Counted from the first letter of the stretch, positions 25,713 to 35,188 are shown. The stretch: DNA of 64,000 nt from Magnetovibrio sp. (GCF_036568125.1 NZ_DATCTF010000007.1:115226-179225), one strand, 5' to 3'. Numbers and translations: made by a program. Notes: generated by a model from the sequence alone, not told the origin.

Positions 25713-26381
25713 TCAAGCTGCCAGCGACAGTGTCACGCCGCGTTCCTTGAAAAATGCTTTCCACAGCTCCGCGAACTCCGGCTTGACCGAACCCTTGACG
25801 GTATCGAGGGGCAACAGGCGTTCCATCCACGCGGGGAAGGCGCTGTCCGCGGCGACGCGGCCCAGCAGTTCGTCGCGCACGCTGGGCAGCAGCGACAGGC
25901 GCATCAAAAAGGGCGCCACGGCGGCATCGACCAGGCTGAAGGCGTCGCCGCTGAAATAGGGGCCTGCGACTTTTGCGGCCAAGGGCAGGGCGGTGGCGAA
26001 CAGCTTTTCCTTGCGCTCCTTGAACTCGTCTTCGTTTTGCGCCGTCATCATCGCGTATTGGCCCATCAACAGCTGGTCGGAATAGTTGATCCAGGCGCGT
26101 TGTTGGGCGCGCTGCCACGGGTCGGTGGACAGCAGCGGCGGCGGCGTGGTTTCGTCGAGGTATTCGTTGATGATCGCGGATTCAAACAGCACCTCGTCAC
26201 CGACGAACAGGGCCGGGACCTTGCCGGTCGGCACCTTGTCCAAATACCACTGCGGCTTGTTGGCGATGTCGATGTATTCGATATCGAAGTCGACGCCTTT
26301 GTGGCGCAACACGATCACCGCGCGCTGCACGAACGGGCATAAGACGAAGCTGATCAGTTTCAGTTTGGGGCTGTTGGGCAT
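25713..26381 (-). CDS. Glutathione S-transferase family protein
   Basis: From MPNSPKLKLIS the product is 222 residues. The thioredoxin-like N-terminal domain has SFVLCPFVQRAVIVL, where the Cys of CPF lies at the catalytic position used by omega-like and related GSTs, and the glutathione-binding turn KVPTGKVPAL with cis-Pro; ESAIINEYLDE follows as the conserved Glu-Ser pair. The rest is the helical substrate domain. A Cys-type active site suggests thiol transfer or reduction rather than classical conjugation. It is packed tightly (16 bases) behind a four-helix membrane protein gene. Confidence 0.9.
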   Translation of the reverse strand: MPNSPKLKLISFVLCPFVQRAVIVLRHKGVDFDIEYIDIANKPQWYLDKVPTGKVPALFVGDEVLFESAIINEYLDETTPPPLLSTDPWQRAQQRAWINYSDQLLMGQYAMMTAQNEDEFKERKEKLFATALPLAAKVAGPYFSGDAFSLVDAAVAPFLMRLSLLPSVRDELLGRVAADSAFPAWMERLLPLDTVKGSVKPEFAELWKAFFKERGVTLSLAA

Positions 26382-26397
26382 TGGGGGCTCCTGTTTC

Positions 26398-26847
26398 TTA
26401 AGCGGACGGCGCCGATGACGCATGGGGGGAGGGACGCATGGCGCGCAGCAGCAAGAACGCAAACGTCACCCACACGAAACTGCGCAGCGTCATGGCGTAG
26501 ACGGTGCGCATCTCGAACGCGCCGCCCATGGCGATGTGCACGCCCAAGGCGGCGAACACCAAAACGCTCAACGCGGCCAGCGCCATGGCCATCTTGGACG
26601 ACCAGGCTTTCCACATGAAGATACCGATGGCGGTGACGATGTAGACAAAGCCCGCGAGAAAATTGAACCACAGCACGAACGGGACATAATCGCCCGCCGC
26701 TGCGCGGTCCGCACCGTCGATGAACAACACGCTGCCGCCCGATTTGATCGTGGCGAGGCCAAACAGCAAGGCCACGACGCTGACTGCCACGCGCCAACGT
26801 GGGCGCGTGCTTGACGTGGATCCGGGTGTGTTTTGTGCACGGGTCAT
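26398..26847 (-). CDS. Four-helix membrane protein of unknown function
   Basis: The 149-residue protein has four predicted membrane helices (about 19-37, 56-78, 83-103 and 115-136) with short loops and a Ser/Pro tail. The second helix pair contains FVLWFNFLAGFVYIVTAIGI. No motif identifies a transported substrate or enzyme. It lies 16 bases before the GST gene and is probably in one transcript with it. I do not recognise the family beyond the DoxX-like or general small membrane protein layout. Confidence 0.7.
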   Translation of the reverse strand: MTRAQNTPGSTSSTRPRWRVAVSVVALLFGLATIKSGGSVLFIDGADRAAAGDYVPFVLWFNFLAGFVYIVTAIGIFMWKAWSSKMAMALAALSVLVFAALGVHIAMGGAFEMRTVYAMTLRSFVWVTFAFLLLRAMRPSPHASSAPSA

Positions 26848-26966
26848 GTCGCCTCCGATTTTTCTGTCTTTGGATCATGTGTCGGATGGGACGTTTGGGG
26901 CAAATGCTTTTTTGACGGGTCTTCGGTAACGGCATTCAGCACGCGCACGCAAAGCCGAGGGCACGA

Positions 26967-27464
26967 TCACGCCTTGTGCATGAACATCACCGGCAGGTTG
27001 ATGCCGCCGGAAACGGTCATCACGCCGGGTTTGATTTCTCGATAACCGAGGCGTTTGTAGAACCCCGTGGCGTTGATGTTGGCGCGCACGAAGTAGTCTT
27101 CCGTGCCGTGGCTGCGCGCGGAAATTTCGTTGGCGATGACCATGCGCCGACCGAGGCCTTGCCCGGACAATTCGGGGTGGACGAATACTTTGCGGATGCG
27201 GGCCGTGTCAGGGGCACCATCCATACGCAGCCATCCGGCGGTTGCGCAGAGGTCTCCGCGTTCGTCGCGCGCGCACAACACGTTGCTGCGCGCCACGTCG
27301 GCGGCGTAGTCGTCTGTGTTCATGAAACGGATATGGGCGAAGATCTGTTCGGCCGAATGCGAACCGGCTGCCAGGGCTTTGAAGGACATGGCATGAAGCG
27401 CCCGCAGTTCCGGCAAGTCCTTTTCCGTATAAGGTCTGATGTCGATGGCGTTGAGGTTTTGCAT
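26967..27464 (-). CDS. GNAT acetyltransferase
   Basis: A complete 165-residue GNAT protein. The acetyl-CoA loop is explicit (VFVHPELSGQGLGRRMVI; Q/R-x-x-G-x-G form) with the downstream ATGFYKRLGYREI helix-strand typical of the fold. It belongs to the large group of small-molecule N-acetyltransferases with no predictable acceptor. It lies alone, between the GST group and the large kinase gene. Confidence 0.9.
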   Translation of the reverse strand: MQNLNAIDIRPYTEKDLPELRALHAMSFKALAAGSHSAEQIFAHIRFMNTDDYAADVARSNVLCARDERGDLCATAGWLRMDGAPDTARIRKVFVHPELSGQGLGRRMVIANEISARSHGTEDYFVRANINATGFYKRLGYREIKPGVMTVSGGINLPVMFMHKA

Positions 27465-27523
27465 GCGTTCAGTCTAAGCGTTCGATGTGACCGAAAAATG
27501 AAATCAATCCGTGCATTGGGGCG

Positions 27524-30505
27524 TCAGCCGTCCAATTCGCTGTCCGTGGTGGCGGTGCTGTACCCGGTCTTGGACGACTGGCCGAGACGCATGTCCGCCA
27601 AGGGGAAGGTGATGGAAATTGCCGTGCCTTTTCCTTTCGCGGATTTGATGGTGAGCGAACCGCCACCGTGTTCGGCGAACGACTTGGCCAGATATAGCCC
27701 CAATCCGGTGCCTTCGTAGCGGCGTTCCAAACGGGTGTCGATCTGCTCGAACGGTTTGAGCGCACGGGTCATTTCGCGGTGGCTCATGCCGATGCCGGTG
27801 TCGGTGATGGTGACGCGAACATGTTCGAGTTCCAGGGCGGTGTCGACGGTGATCGATCCACCTTCGGGGGTGAACTTGACCGCATTGGACAGGATGTTGA
27901 GCAGCGTTTGCAGGCTTTTGCGCGGATCGGCTTTGACCAATGGTAAATTGTCGTCGAAGTTCATGTGCAGGCGCACACCCGCGCTCTGGGCTTGGCCGGT
28001 GGTGAAACGATAGGCTTTTTCCAGCAGATCGCTGAGCGCGACGTCCTGCAATGAAACTGTGAATTTACCGGCTTCGATCTTGGAGACGTCGAGCACATCG
28101 TTGATCACGCCGAGCAAGTGATGGCCGCTGTCGTGAATGTCCTTGAGATAGGATTGATACTGATCGTTGCCCACGGGGCCGAGCACTTGATTGTTCATCA
28201 AGTCCGAAAATCCGATGATGGCGTTCAAGGGGGTGCGCAGCTCGTGTGACATATTGGCGAGGAACGCGCTTTTGGCGCGGCTGGCCAGCTCGGCGTGCTC
28301 TTTGGCGATGCGCAGTTCGTTTTCGACTTTCTTGCGCTCGGTGATGTCGTGAATGGCCCCGGTGAGACGCATCACCCGCCCGCTGTCGTCGCTGATCACC
28401 TGACCGAACTCTTCGATGGTGCGGATGCTGCCGTTGGGATGCATGATCCGATATTCCATGGAATAGTCCTGCATGTCCCTGGCCGATTGGCGAATGGTGC
28501 GTTCCACATGGGGCAGGTCGTCTGGGTGGACGATGTCGAAAAAGCTTTCCATGGTGGGCAGGACCGAGCCGGGTTCCAGACCGAGAATGCGAAAGCACTC
28601 GTTCGACCAATCCGTTTGCCCGGTGACCAGGTCGTTGCTCCAACTGCCCAGATGGGCGATGCGTTGCGCGGCTTTGAGCGTGCGTTCCGATTTCTGTACT
28701 TCACGGGTGCGTTCTTCAACGCGCTGCTCGAGCGCTTCGTTGGCGTTCTTCAGCGCCATTTCGGCAACCTTGAGGCTGGTGATGTCCATGCCGAAGCCAT
28801 TGACGTATTCGCCGTCCGGGGCCGGGCTAAAGGCGATGGTGTAGATGCTTTCGCCGATCACCACGTCAATGTTGAGGTTTTCTTTATCTTGGATGGCGCG
28901 CGCAACGATATTTTGAATGCGCGTGGGTACCATGTCGCCTTCTCTGACCTGCCAATCGCGCAACAGTTCGCGGCTGGCGGGGTTGGCGTGGAGCAGCCTG
29001 CCGGTGTGCGAAATGCGCATCACCGGACTTGGGTTTTGCTGCGGGTAAAGGGCCAAGGCGCGGATTTCGCGTTCATGCTGGCGTTTTTGGGTGACGTCGG
29101 CGACGAGCAAAATATCGTCGCCGATGCTGGGTGCGCGGATGATTTCAAAGGTCCGCTCGTTGTTGAATACGTCAGTGGTAACCAAGTCCGCGCCAGGCTT
29201 GGCCTCGACAAACGTTTGCCCCCCGCCACAATCGTCGAGGAAGTGTTGCATCTCCGCCGTCAAGGCGACGGGCGCGCCATCTTGGATTTTCAGAACGCCC
29301 ACGCCCAATGCGTCTGTGACGTTCAGCAACACGTTCAACCGGTCAATTTCGGATTCAGCTTGGGCGCGTTGACGCACGGCTTCCATCTTTTGACGGCTTT
29401 CTTCCTCCAAGGCGGTGCGCGAAGAGAGAATTTCTTCGGTCAGGTGGTTGAACTGCATTTCCATGTTGAGCAGTTCATCGCCCTTGTTCAATTCAGTCGG
29501 CGCGGAACTGCCGTAAAGGCGTTCCGAAAACAGCGCGACCTTGGCGGTGAGGTGCCCGATCCGGCGCATCAGGTACATCAACGTCATCATCAGCAAGCCG
29601 ATCAGTATGGCGGCCAACAACGTGCGTTGCTCGCGGTCTTGGGTCAGCACCGGCTGCATCGTTGCTTCGAAGCGCGAGCGGGGGATGAGGCTGAGGAAGT
29701 TGGCGCTGATTTCCGCCGAACCGTAGTCGAAAAACGAGTTGCCGGTGACGATAAACCGCTCGTTCAGCACGTCCACCGGCACGCCGAGCGGTATCAGCGT
29801 TTCGTTGGAACTGGCGATCACCTTTTCCGGCATGCCCGCGGCCAGAACGACGACGCTGTCGGTCGCCAAAAACGTCTTTTGGCTGTTGACCAGAAAATGC
29901 GAATCAATCCTGGTGATCGCCATGACATAACCGGTCAGGCTGTTCACGGTATTGCGAACCTCAGCAGAGGAAATCAAATAGGGCACGTCTTTGTAATCGG
30001 TCATCAGCGTTTGACGCAGGCTTTTTTCGATCAGCAACGCACTGGGTTCGGTGTAGATGTCCGGCAATGTGGTGCGAAAAGGGCTGAACAGTTTGCGCAC
30101 CCGGCCATGCGGGTCCAGCAACATGAGAAAATCGGGGATGTGCTGATTGCGCATCAAGGCGCGATCGGGCAGCCATGATGCGGCGTTGTCGCGCGGGAAC
30201 TCGATCGCGGCATGAGGATCGTCCCAATCTTCGGAATTCGCGTTTAGCGACGCCACGGTTCGTTGGGTTTTCGCCAGTCCGGCGATCAGATTCGTCGTTT
30301 GATATTGCTGTCGGATGGCGTCGTTGAAGCGCATCCGGTCGCGTTGGGCTTGATCGTTGAGACGTTCGGTGAACGCGGCTTCGTATATTTTCGTCAGCGC
30401 TTCGGTCTGGATTTTGTCCAGCGCATACCAAACCGCTACGGCCATGGCGAACGCCGCCAGCAGAATGCGGAAGGTCAGTGTGGTGCGCAGAAGACTACGG
30501 ATCAC
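27524..30505 (-). CDS. Cache-PAS sensor histidine kinase
   Basis: A 993-residue membrane kinase starting at GTG with AAGGG upstream. Order: helix 1 (about 13-30), an extracytoplasmic dCache-like domain to about 295, helix 2 (AAILIGLLMMTLMYL), a coiled region, PAS modules (ending with the HPDDL and MRLTGAIHDITERK blocks typical of PAS/PAC), then HisKA with phospho-acceptor His754 in NMSHELRTP and an HATPase domain carrying N-box NILSNAVKF, DTGIGM and GTGLGL. No receiver domain is attached and no response regulator adjoins. It follows the PstS-like gene by 20 bases on the same strand, so ligand-bound PstS-like protein may feed it. Confidence 0.93.
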   Translation of the reverse strand: MIRSLLRTTLTFRILLAAFAMAVAVWYALDKIQTEALTKIYEAAFTERLNDQAQRDRMRFNDAIRQQYQTTNLIAGLAKTQRTVASLNANSEDWDDPHAAIEFPRDNAASWLPDRALMRNQHIPDFLMLLDPHGRVRKLFSPFRTTLPDIYTEPSALLIEKSLRQTLMTDYKDVPYLISSAEVRNTVNSLTGYVMAITRIDSHFLVNSQKTFLATDSVVVLAAGMPEKVIASSNETLIPLGVPVDVLNERFIVTGNSFFDYGSAEISANFLSLIPRSRFEATMQPVLTQDREQRTLLAAILIGLLMMTLMYLMRRIGHLTAKVALFSERLYGSSAPTELNKGDELLNMEMQFNHLTEEILSSRTALEEESRQKMEAVRQRAQAESEIDRLNVLLNVTDALGVGVLKIQDGAPVALTAEMQHFLDDCGGGQTFVEAKPGADLVTTDVFNNERTFEIIRAPSIGDDILLVADVTQKRQHEREIRALALYPQQNPSPVMRISHTGRLLHANPASRELLRDWQVREGDMVPTRIQNIVARAIQDKENLNIDVVIGESIYTIAFSPAPDGEYVNGFGMDITSLKVAEMALKNANEALEQRVEERTREVQKSERTLKAAQRIAHLGSWSNDLVTGQTDWSNECFRILGLEPGSVLPTMESFFDIVHPDDLPHVERTIRQSARDMQDYSMEYRIMHPNGSIRTIEEFGQVISDDSGRVMRLTGAIHDITERKKVENELRIAKEHAELASRAKSAFLANMSHELRTPLNAIIGFSDLMNNQVLGPVGNDQYQSYLKDIHDSGHHLLGVINDVLDVSKIEAGKFTVSLQDVALSDLLEKAYRFTTGQAQSAGVRLHMNFDDNLPLVKADPRKSLQTLLNILSNAVKFTPEGGSITVDTALELEHVRVTITDTGIGMSHREMTRALKPFEQIDTRLERRYEGTGLGLYLAKSFAEHGGGSLTIKSAKGKGTAISITFPLADMRLGQSSKTGYSTATTDSELDG

Positions 30506-30525
30506 GTTTCACCCTTACAAATCAA

Positions 30526-31602
30526 TCAGTTCGGCTCACCTAACAATTCTGTGTCTTGAAATTTCCATCCATAACGCCGCAAATCCGACGCCGGTATAAT
30601 AGCGAATTCCGGTTTAATCTGACCAGCGTGGTCGACAAGGTATGCGGCGAGCTCGTTTCCAAGTTCATTGTTGGCGGGACCGTCCGCCCAAGAGGTGATG
30701 TTGAAGACACGATACAGCGGATACGCGCCGCGCGCCACGGCATCGTTATCGTGGGGGGACATGCCGTTGACGCGCAAGGTTTTGACCACGCTTTGGTTTT
30801 CCTTGGCCAACCGGTCGATGTGCCACAACGTTTCGTAGCCGATCGCACCGGGTGTAATGGAAACCTGTTGAAGCATGTCCTTGATCGCGGATACCTCGGT
30901 CAGGTCCCAACCGAATTGCTGTTCGGTGTCCAAAATCAGGCGCCAGTGCCCTGGGCGCACCTTGCAATGAAGGCGCGCGAGGGCGCGCACCGGTTGACGC
31001 GTGTCGGCCTTAAACCCGCTCATGGGCAATTCGCTCCAATCGCGAATGTCATTGCCGAACAGCTTGCGGGCATCATCCACGTCGATGTTTTCTGTCGGGT
31101 TGGAACTGTGGGTGATGAGCGCCAAGGCACCTATGCCGATGGTGTGATATTTGAGCCCAGGCAGGCGGTCCGAGGCACCTGGCGGACAGCAGAATCCACC
31201 GATATCGGCGGCTTTGTCGGCAAGTAGGCCTGCGGAAATTCCACAGGTACCATTTTGAACGGCGACTTTTATACCGCGATCCTTGGCGAACGCTTCGATC
31301 AGCGGACCAAGGGATGGGTAGAGTTGCTGATCCAACGCCACCGCCAGGTCGACCGGTTGGGGGGTGGTGTGGCTGATGCCCTTGCGTTCCCAATCATCGC
31401 CCATGGGAACGACGCGGTCAGGAGGCGAGAAAGCGCGCCCACCCAAGAGGCGCTCGTTTGCAGAGACCGTGACAGTCAGAAGAAGAAGAGTGGTAAAGGC
31501 GACGATCAGCGCAAACGCCGCATGGAAAACATATTCTTTAATGGCAACGGGATACGGTTTTGCGTCTGCTCGTGATGGCGTTGTCTTTAAGTGCTTATCC
31601 AT
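30526..31602 (-). CDS. PstS-like periplasmic binding protein
   Basis: I start at MDKHLKTTPSRAD (GAGGGAG upstream), giving 358 residues; a TTG-initiated frame adds eight. An N-terminal membrane/signal segment (about 20-45, ending VSA) precedes a PBP-II fold: the VAVQNGTCGISAGLLADKAADIGGF region mirrors the GSG-phosphate loop of PstS, and ITPGAIGYETLWH matches the later ligand block. The loop here reads GTCGIS, with cysteines (also FCCPPG), not the canonical phosphate-binding serine run, so the ligand need not be phosphate. It is not beside pst transporter genes; instead it precedes a histidine kinase by 20 bases, suggesting a sensor-accessory role. Confidence 0.78.
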   Translation of the reverse strand: MDKHLKTTPSRADAKPYPVAIKEYVFHAAFALIVAFTTLLLLTVTVSANERLLGGRAFSPPDRVVPMGDDWERKGISHTTPQPVDLAVALDQQLYPSLGPLIEAFAKDRGIKVAVQNGTCGISAGLLADKAADIGGFCCPPGASDRLPGLKYHTIGIGALALITHSSNPTENIDVDDARKLFGNDIRDWSELPMSGFKADTRQPVRALARLHCKVRPGHWRLILDTEQQFGWDLTEVSAIKDMLQQVSITPGAIGYETLWHIDRLAKENQSVVKTLRVNGMSPHDNDAVARGAYPLYRVFNITSWADGPANNELGNELAAYLVDHAGQIKPEFAIIPASDLRRYGWKFQDTELLGEPN

Positions 31603-31897
31603 GCAGTTCGGCTCCCTCTTGTTCAATGTGTTTGTTTGCGTTGGACTGGGGTGTTATCGCGTTGGAATTCACGCGGCCTCACATGTTTGTGCGTTGGGGC
31701 AATCATTTATATTGGTGTGATAAAATCATGTCGCAATGAAGAACTCATAACATTGTGTGAATTCAGATCCCTTGATGAGGATCAAAGGCGTTTTGGCTGT
31801 CTAAAATGATCAAGGCATTGCGAAAGTGCCCGAGGTCCGTTAAGCAGGTCGAGTTATCGACGCATGGGGCGTCGAAACCGCAAAACGGGATACTGCG

Positions 31898-32845
31898 ATG
31901 AGCGCACGCATCTTTATCGACGGAGAAGTAGGCACCACCGGCCTGCAAATCCGCGCCCGGCTTGAAAACCGGAACGACATTGAAATCGTCAGCCTTTCGG
32001 AAGCCAACCGTAAGGATGCCGGTGCGCGCCGTGATATGCTCAACAGCGTCGATCTCGCCATCTTGTGCCTGCCCGACGATGCCGCTCGCGAAGCCGTTGC
32101 GATGATTGAAAACCCCGACGTCAAGGTTATCGACGCCAGTACCGCGCATCGGGTTGCGGACGGTTGGGCCTATGGTTTTCCCGAACTCGACGGCGATCAA
32201 AGTGCTGTCATCGCGGCGTCCAAGCGGGTCAGCAACCCGGGCTGCTACGCGGTGGCGTCGATTTCGATCTTGAATCCGTTGGTTCGCGCCGGGCTGTTGC
32301 CGACGGACCATGGCGTGTGCATCAATGCCATTTCCGGCTATAGCGGCGGTGGCAAGCAACTGATCGCCAATTTCGAAGACCCAACCTCGGACGGTTACAC
32401 CGAAGCGCCGTTCTTCGTTTACGGTTTGGGCTTGCAGCACAAGCACGTGCCGGAAATTCAGGCGCATGGCGGGTTGAGCAAGCGGCCGTTGTTCGTGCCC
32501 AGCGTCGGGCGCTTCGCCCAGGGGATGCTGGTGCAGGTGCCGCTGCAACTGCGTGACTTGCCGTCCGCACCGTCGGTCGAAGACGTTTACGGGGTTTTGG
32601 CCGCACATTACGCCGGACGCTCTTTCGTCAAGGTCGCGGAACTCGCCGACTGCGCCGGGATCAGCCAGTTGCAGCCCACCGACGCCAACGGCACCAACGA
32701 TCTGCGCTTGTTCGTGTTCGCCAACGCCGAAGCGGGCCAAGCTGTGGTGATGGCGCAGCTCGACAATCTCGGCAAGGGCGCGTCGGGTTCGTGCGTGCAA
32801 AACCTCAACATCATGTTCGGGTTCGACGAGACGGCGGGGCTTTGA
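31898..32845 (+). CDS. argC: N-acetyl-gamma-glutamyl-phosphate reductase (type 2)
   Basis: Third step of arginine synthesis: NADPH-dependent reduction of N-acetylglutamyl phosphate to the semialdehyde. The 315-residue protein is the short type 2 form common in alphaproteobacteria. It starts with the Rossmann loop FIDGEVGTTGLQI and has the catalytic Cys116 in SNPGCYAVAS, then GYSGGGKQLI and the QHKHVPEI dimer block. It overlaps the methyltransferase gene by the TGATG junction, so the two are translated together. Confidence 0.95.
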   Translation: MSARIFIDGEVGTTGLQIRARLENRNDIEIVSLSEANRKDAGARRDMLNSVDLAILCLPDDAAREAVAMIENPDVKVIDASTAHRVADGWAYGFPELDGDQSAVIAASKRVSNPGCYAVASISILNPLVRAGLLPTDHGVCINAISGYSGGGKQLIANFEDPTSDGYTEAPFFVYGLGLQHKHVPEIQAHGGLSKRPLFVPSVGRFAQGMLVQVPLQLRDLPSAPSVEDVYGVLAAHYAGRSFVKVAELADCAGISQLQPTDANGTNDLRLFVFANAEAGQAVVMAQLDNLGKGASGSCVQNLNIMFGFDETAGL

Positions 32846-33732
32846 TGAACGCTGAAACGTTCGAAGTTCAGTCCAAAAATCTCGGCGCCGTTCAGGTTTT
32901 GCATCGTGATTGCCCGCTGTGTGGGCGCAACAACGACGACCAGCCGGAAAACGAATACAGCTTCGACGTTTGGACCATCCGCGAATGCGCCGGGTGCGGC
33001 TTCGTCTATATCGACAAGGGCCCCGATTACGCCAAGCTGTTCAAGGAACTGAGCTGGGAAACCACCACCAAGATCGAAGAACAGCGCCGCGCCGAATTGC
33101 GTCCGGTGACCTACAAGGCCAGCAAGTTGACCCGCATGCGCATGCGCCTGTTGCCGCGTAAGCAGATGCCGTTGCTGGTCGAGATCTGGGCGCAGCCGGG
33201 AAACGTCGTCGATCTGGGTTGTGGCGATGGCGCGCAGATGGACAAGATGTCGCCCGCCTTCACGCCGTTCGGTATCGAGATTTCCACCGAACTGGCCAAA
33301 GCCGCCGACATGCGCTTCAGCGTCAGCAACGGCGCGTGCGTCAACGCGCCGACACTCGACGGGCTGAAGTCGTTCGCGGACGGCTTTTTTAGCGCGGCGA
33401 CCCTGCGTTCCTATCTGGAACACGAAATGCACCCCTTGGCGGTGCTTAAGGAAACCCATCGGGTGCTGGCGCCCGGTGGGGTGGCGATCGTCAAGGTGCC
33501 GAACTACGGTTCGTGGAACCGCATGGTGATGGGCGCCAAGTGGTGCGGGTTCCGTTACCCCGATCACCTCAACTACTTCACCCCCAAAACCTTGCGCCGG
33601 ATGGGCGAAAAGGCCGGGTTCACGGCCCATTACGGCCTGACCTACACGTTGCCGACCTCCGACAACATGTATGTGGTGTTCAAAAAAGACGGCGGACGGG
33701 CTTCGCGCTACAGCAGCTGCCGGGGCGGCTAA
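32845..33732 (+). CDS. Zinc-ribbon class I SAM methyltransferase
   Basis: The start overlaps the argC stop (TGATG). The 295-residue protein has an N-terminal zinc-ribbon (CPLC at 23-26, CAGC at 48-51), as in the C-methyltransferase and methyltransf_11-like families that modify sugars or quinone-like compounds. The SAM-binding strand is VVDLGCGDG near 118-126, and the C-terminal half has LAPGGVAIVKVPNYGSWNR, where small-molecule methyltransferases close the fold. The substrate is not predictable. The arginine-pathway location is common in this lineage but need not mean a functional link. Confidence 0.88.
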   Translation: MNAETFEVQSKNLGAVQVLHRDCPLCGRNNDDQPENEYSFDVWTIRECAGCGFVYIDKGPDYAKLFKELSWETTTKIEEQRRAELRPVTYKASKLTRMRMRLLPRKQMPLLVEIWAQPGNVVDLGCGDGAQMDKMSPAFTPFGIEISTELAKAADMRFSVSNGACVNAPTLDGLKSFADGFFSAATLRSYLEHEMHPLAVLKETHRVLAPGGVAIVKVPNYGSWNRMVMGAKWCGFRYPDHLNYFTPKTLRRMGEKAGFTAHYGLTYTLPTSDNMYVVFKKDGGRASRYSSCRGG

Positions 33733-33747
33733 GCCCGCCCGATGGTT

Positions 33748-34788
33748 CTATATGACCGTCCACGCCTGATAGATCAGGCCAACCGCCACCGAACCGCTCA
33801 ACGCCAGCACCAAGTACAGCGCGAACACCGGCCAACGCACCAAGGCGAACACCGCGATGGCGGCGGGCAGGGACGTCACCCCGCCGGCTATCAAGAACGC
33901 CATGCCCGCGCCCTGCGCCATGCCTTGTTCGAACAGCCCGCCGATCAGCGGAATGGCGGCGTAACCGTTCAAATAGGTCGGCACGCCGATCAACGCCGCG
34001 GTGAGGATCGAAACGAAGTCACCGCCACCCGCGATCTCGGCGATGGCATTGGCGGGGGCGTAGGCGACCATCAGGCTTTCGGCCAGATAGGCCAGCGACA
34101 GCCACTTCAACAAGAACAGAAAGCTTTTCAGGCCTTCGCGGGCGAACTTGGCGGTGCGCTCAGATTCACGCCAAAACGCCCACCGCACAGCCTTGGGGTT
34201 GCGCACCTTCGCCCCCGCACAAGAGCCATTGCCAACGCCCAGGCGCAAGGGCGCTTGCATAAATGAGGCACCGGAAAGGGCCAGCACCGCAACGCCGCCG
34301 AACAACCCCATCGCGATGGCGGCGATGGTTTTGGCGATGGCGAAATCCAGTCCGATTTCACCGGATGTCAGAACGAACATGGATGGATCCATGAGCGGCG
34401 AGGCGAGCCAAAAGGCCATCACCGGAGCCAACGGCACGCCCATGGACAGCAGAGCCGCGATCAGCGGAATGACCCCGCACGAACAAAACGGCGACAGTGC
34501 CCCCATCAAGGCGGCGAACGGAAGCATCAAGGCGATGTGCCCGGAAAAGGCCTTGGCGATCAGGTTGTCTGCGCCGCTGGCCCCGGCATAAGCCGCCGCA
34601 CCGACGGCCAACGCCAGGTACGGCAAAATATCCACGACTTGATCGACAATGAACGAAACGCTGGGCGCGAATTGTTGCGGCTGTCCGATCGCCAAGGCGA
34701 GCAGTGCCAGGGCCAAGGCCGTCCAAGCCGGATCGATTTTCCGTCTGAGCCGGATTGAAGCCGATTGTAAGGACGTTTGCGTGGTCAT
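33748..34788 (-). CDS. Predicted permease of CSCG (ArsP_1/DUF318) family
   Basis: A 346-residue protein with about eight to ten membrane helices. The hallmark is PFCSCGVIPLIAALL (Cys102 and Cys104 in the FCSCG motif), matching the permease family that includes organoarsenical ArsP and metal exporters of the YraQ type. It lies directly downstream of an ArsR-type regulator on the same strand, and a DNA motif shared with the arsR promoter is found just before it. It likely exports a metal, metalloid or organoarsenical; the CSCG thiols probably bind it. Exact substrate is unknown. Confidence 0.85.
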   Translation of the reverse strand: MTTQTSLQSASIRLRRKIDPAWTALALALLALAIGQPQQFAPSVSFIVDQVVDILPYLALAVGAAAYAGASGADNLIAKAFSGHIALMLPFAALMGALSPFCSCGVIPLIAALLSMGVPLAPVMAFWLASPLMDPSMFVLTSGEIGLDFAIAKTIAAIAMGLFGGVAVLALSGASFMQAPLRLGVGNGSCAGAKVRNPKAVRWAFWRESERTAKFAREGLKSFLFLLKWLSLAYLAESLMVAYAPANAIAEIAGGGDFVSILTAALIGVPTYLNGYAAIPLIGGLFEQGMAQGAGMAFLIAGGVTSLPAAIAVFALVRWPVFALYLVLALSGSVAVGLIYQAWTVI

Positions 34789-34793
34789 TTTAC

Positions 34794-34820
34794 TAAATCC
34801 CTAGATAATTAGTTATAAAT
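34794..34820. promoter_or_regulatory. ArsR operator candidate before permease
   Basis: ACTAA and TTAGT form an inverted pair with 12 bases between, and the right part (TTAGTTATAA) is identical over ten bases to the site upstream of arsR. Location immediately before the permease ATG suits repression by ArsR. Confidence 0.6.
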
Positions 34821-34857
34821 GCCGAAAAAAAAGCCGATGGCTGTTTTGACGAGCGGG

Positions 34858-35160
34858 TTAACAAAACCCTTTGCAACACTGGTCCGTCAGATACGCGACA
34901 AGGGCATCCATGGTGTCGAAATTGGCTGAACAGATCACTTCGCGGCCTTTTTTGGTCTGCAGTACCAGTCCGGCATGGACAAGGGTTTGAATGTGGTGGG
35001 CCAGGGTCGATGGTGCGGTGCCCAGGTGCTCTTGAATTTGGCCGATGTTCAGCCCATCGCGTCCCGCACGAACCAGTAGTCGAAACACCAACAGGCGGGT
35101 TTCGTTGCCCAGAGCACCGAGAATGTCGGCGGCGATCGTTTCGTTGGGAATAGCGTTCAT
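34858..35160 (-). CDS. arsR: ArsR-family metalloregulator
   Basis: A 100-residue winged-helix repressor: LGNETRLLVFRLLVRAGRDG, then the recognition helix APSTLAHHIQTLVHAGLV. Its last residues are QCCKGFC (Cys95, Cys96, Cys100), a C-terminal thiol cluster seen in some As(III)-sensing ArsR proteins rather than the classical ELCVCDL motif in helix 3. It should repress its own promoter and the downstream permease until the metalloid binds. A palindrome overlapping the likely -10 lies just before its start codon. Confidence 0.92.
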   Translation of the reverse strand: MNAIPNETIAADILGALGNETRLLVFRLLVRAGRDGLNIGQIQEHLGTAPSTLAHHIQTLVHAGLVLQTKKGREVICSANFDTMDALVAYLTDQCCKGFC

Positions 35161-35168
35161 GAAAATAA

Positions 35169-35188
35169 AACTAATATTTTAGTTATAA
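35169..35188. promoter_or_regulatory. ArsR autoregulatory operator candidate
   Basis: Perfect inverted repeat AACTAA-TATT-TTAGTT, eight bases before the arsR ATG, extended by TATAA. The ten bases TTAGTTATAA are shared with the site before the permease gene. Confidence 0.65.

Noticed and set aside
28295..30178. 627-codon plus-strand frame opposite the Cache-PAS kinase
   Set aside because: Antisense shadow; kinase motifs on the minus strand are complete.
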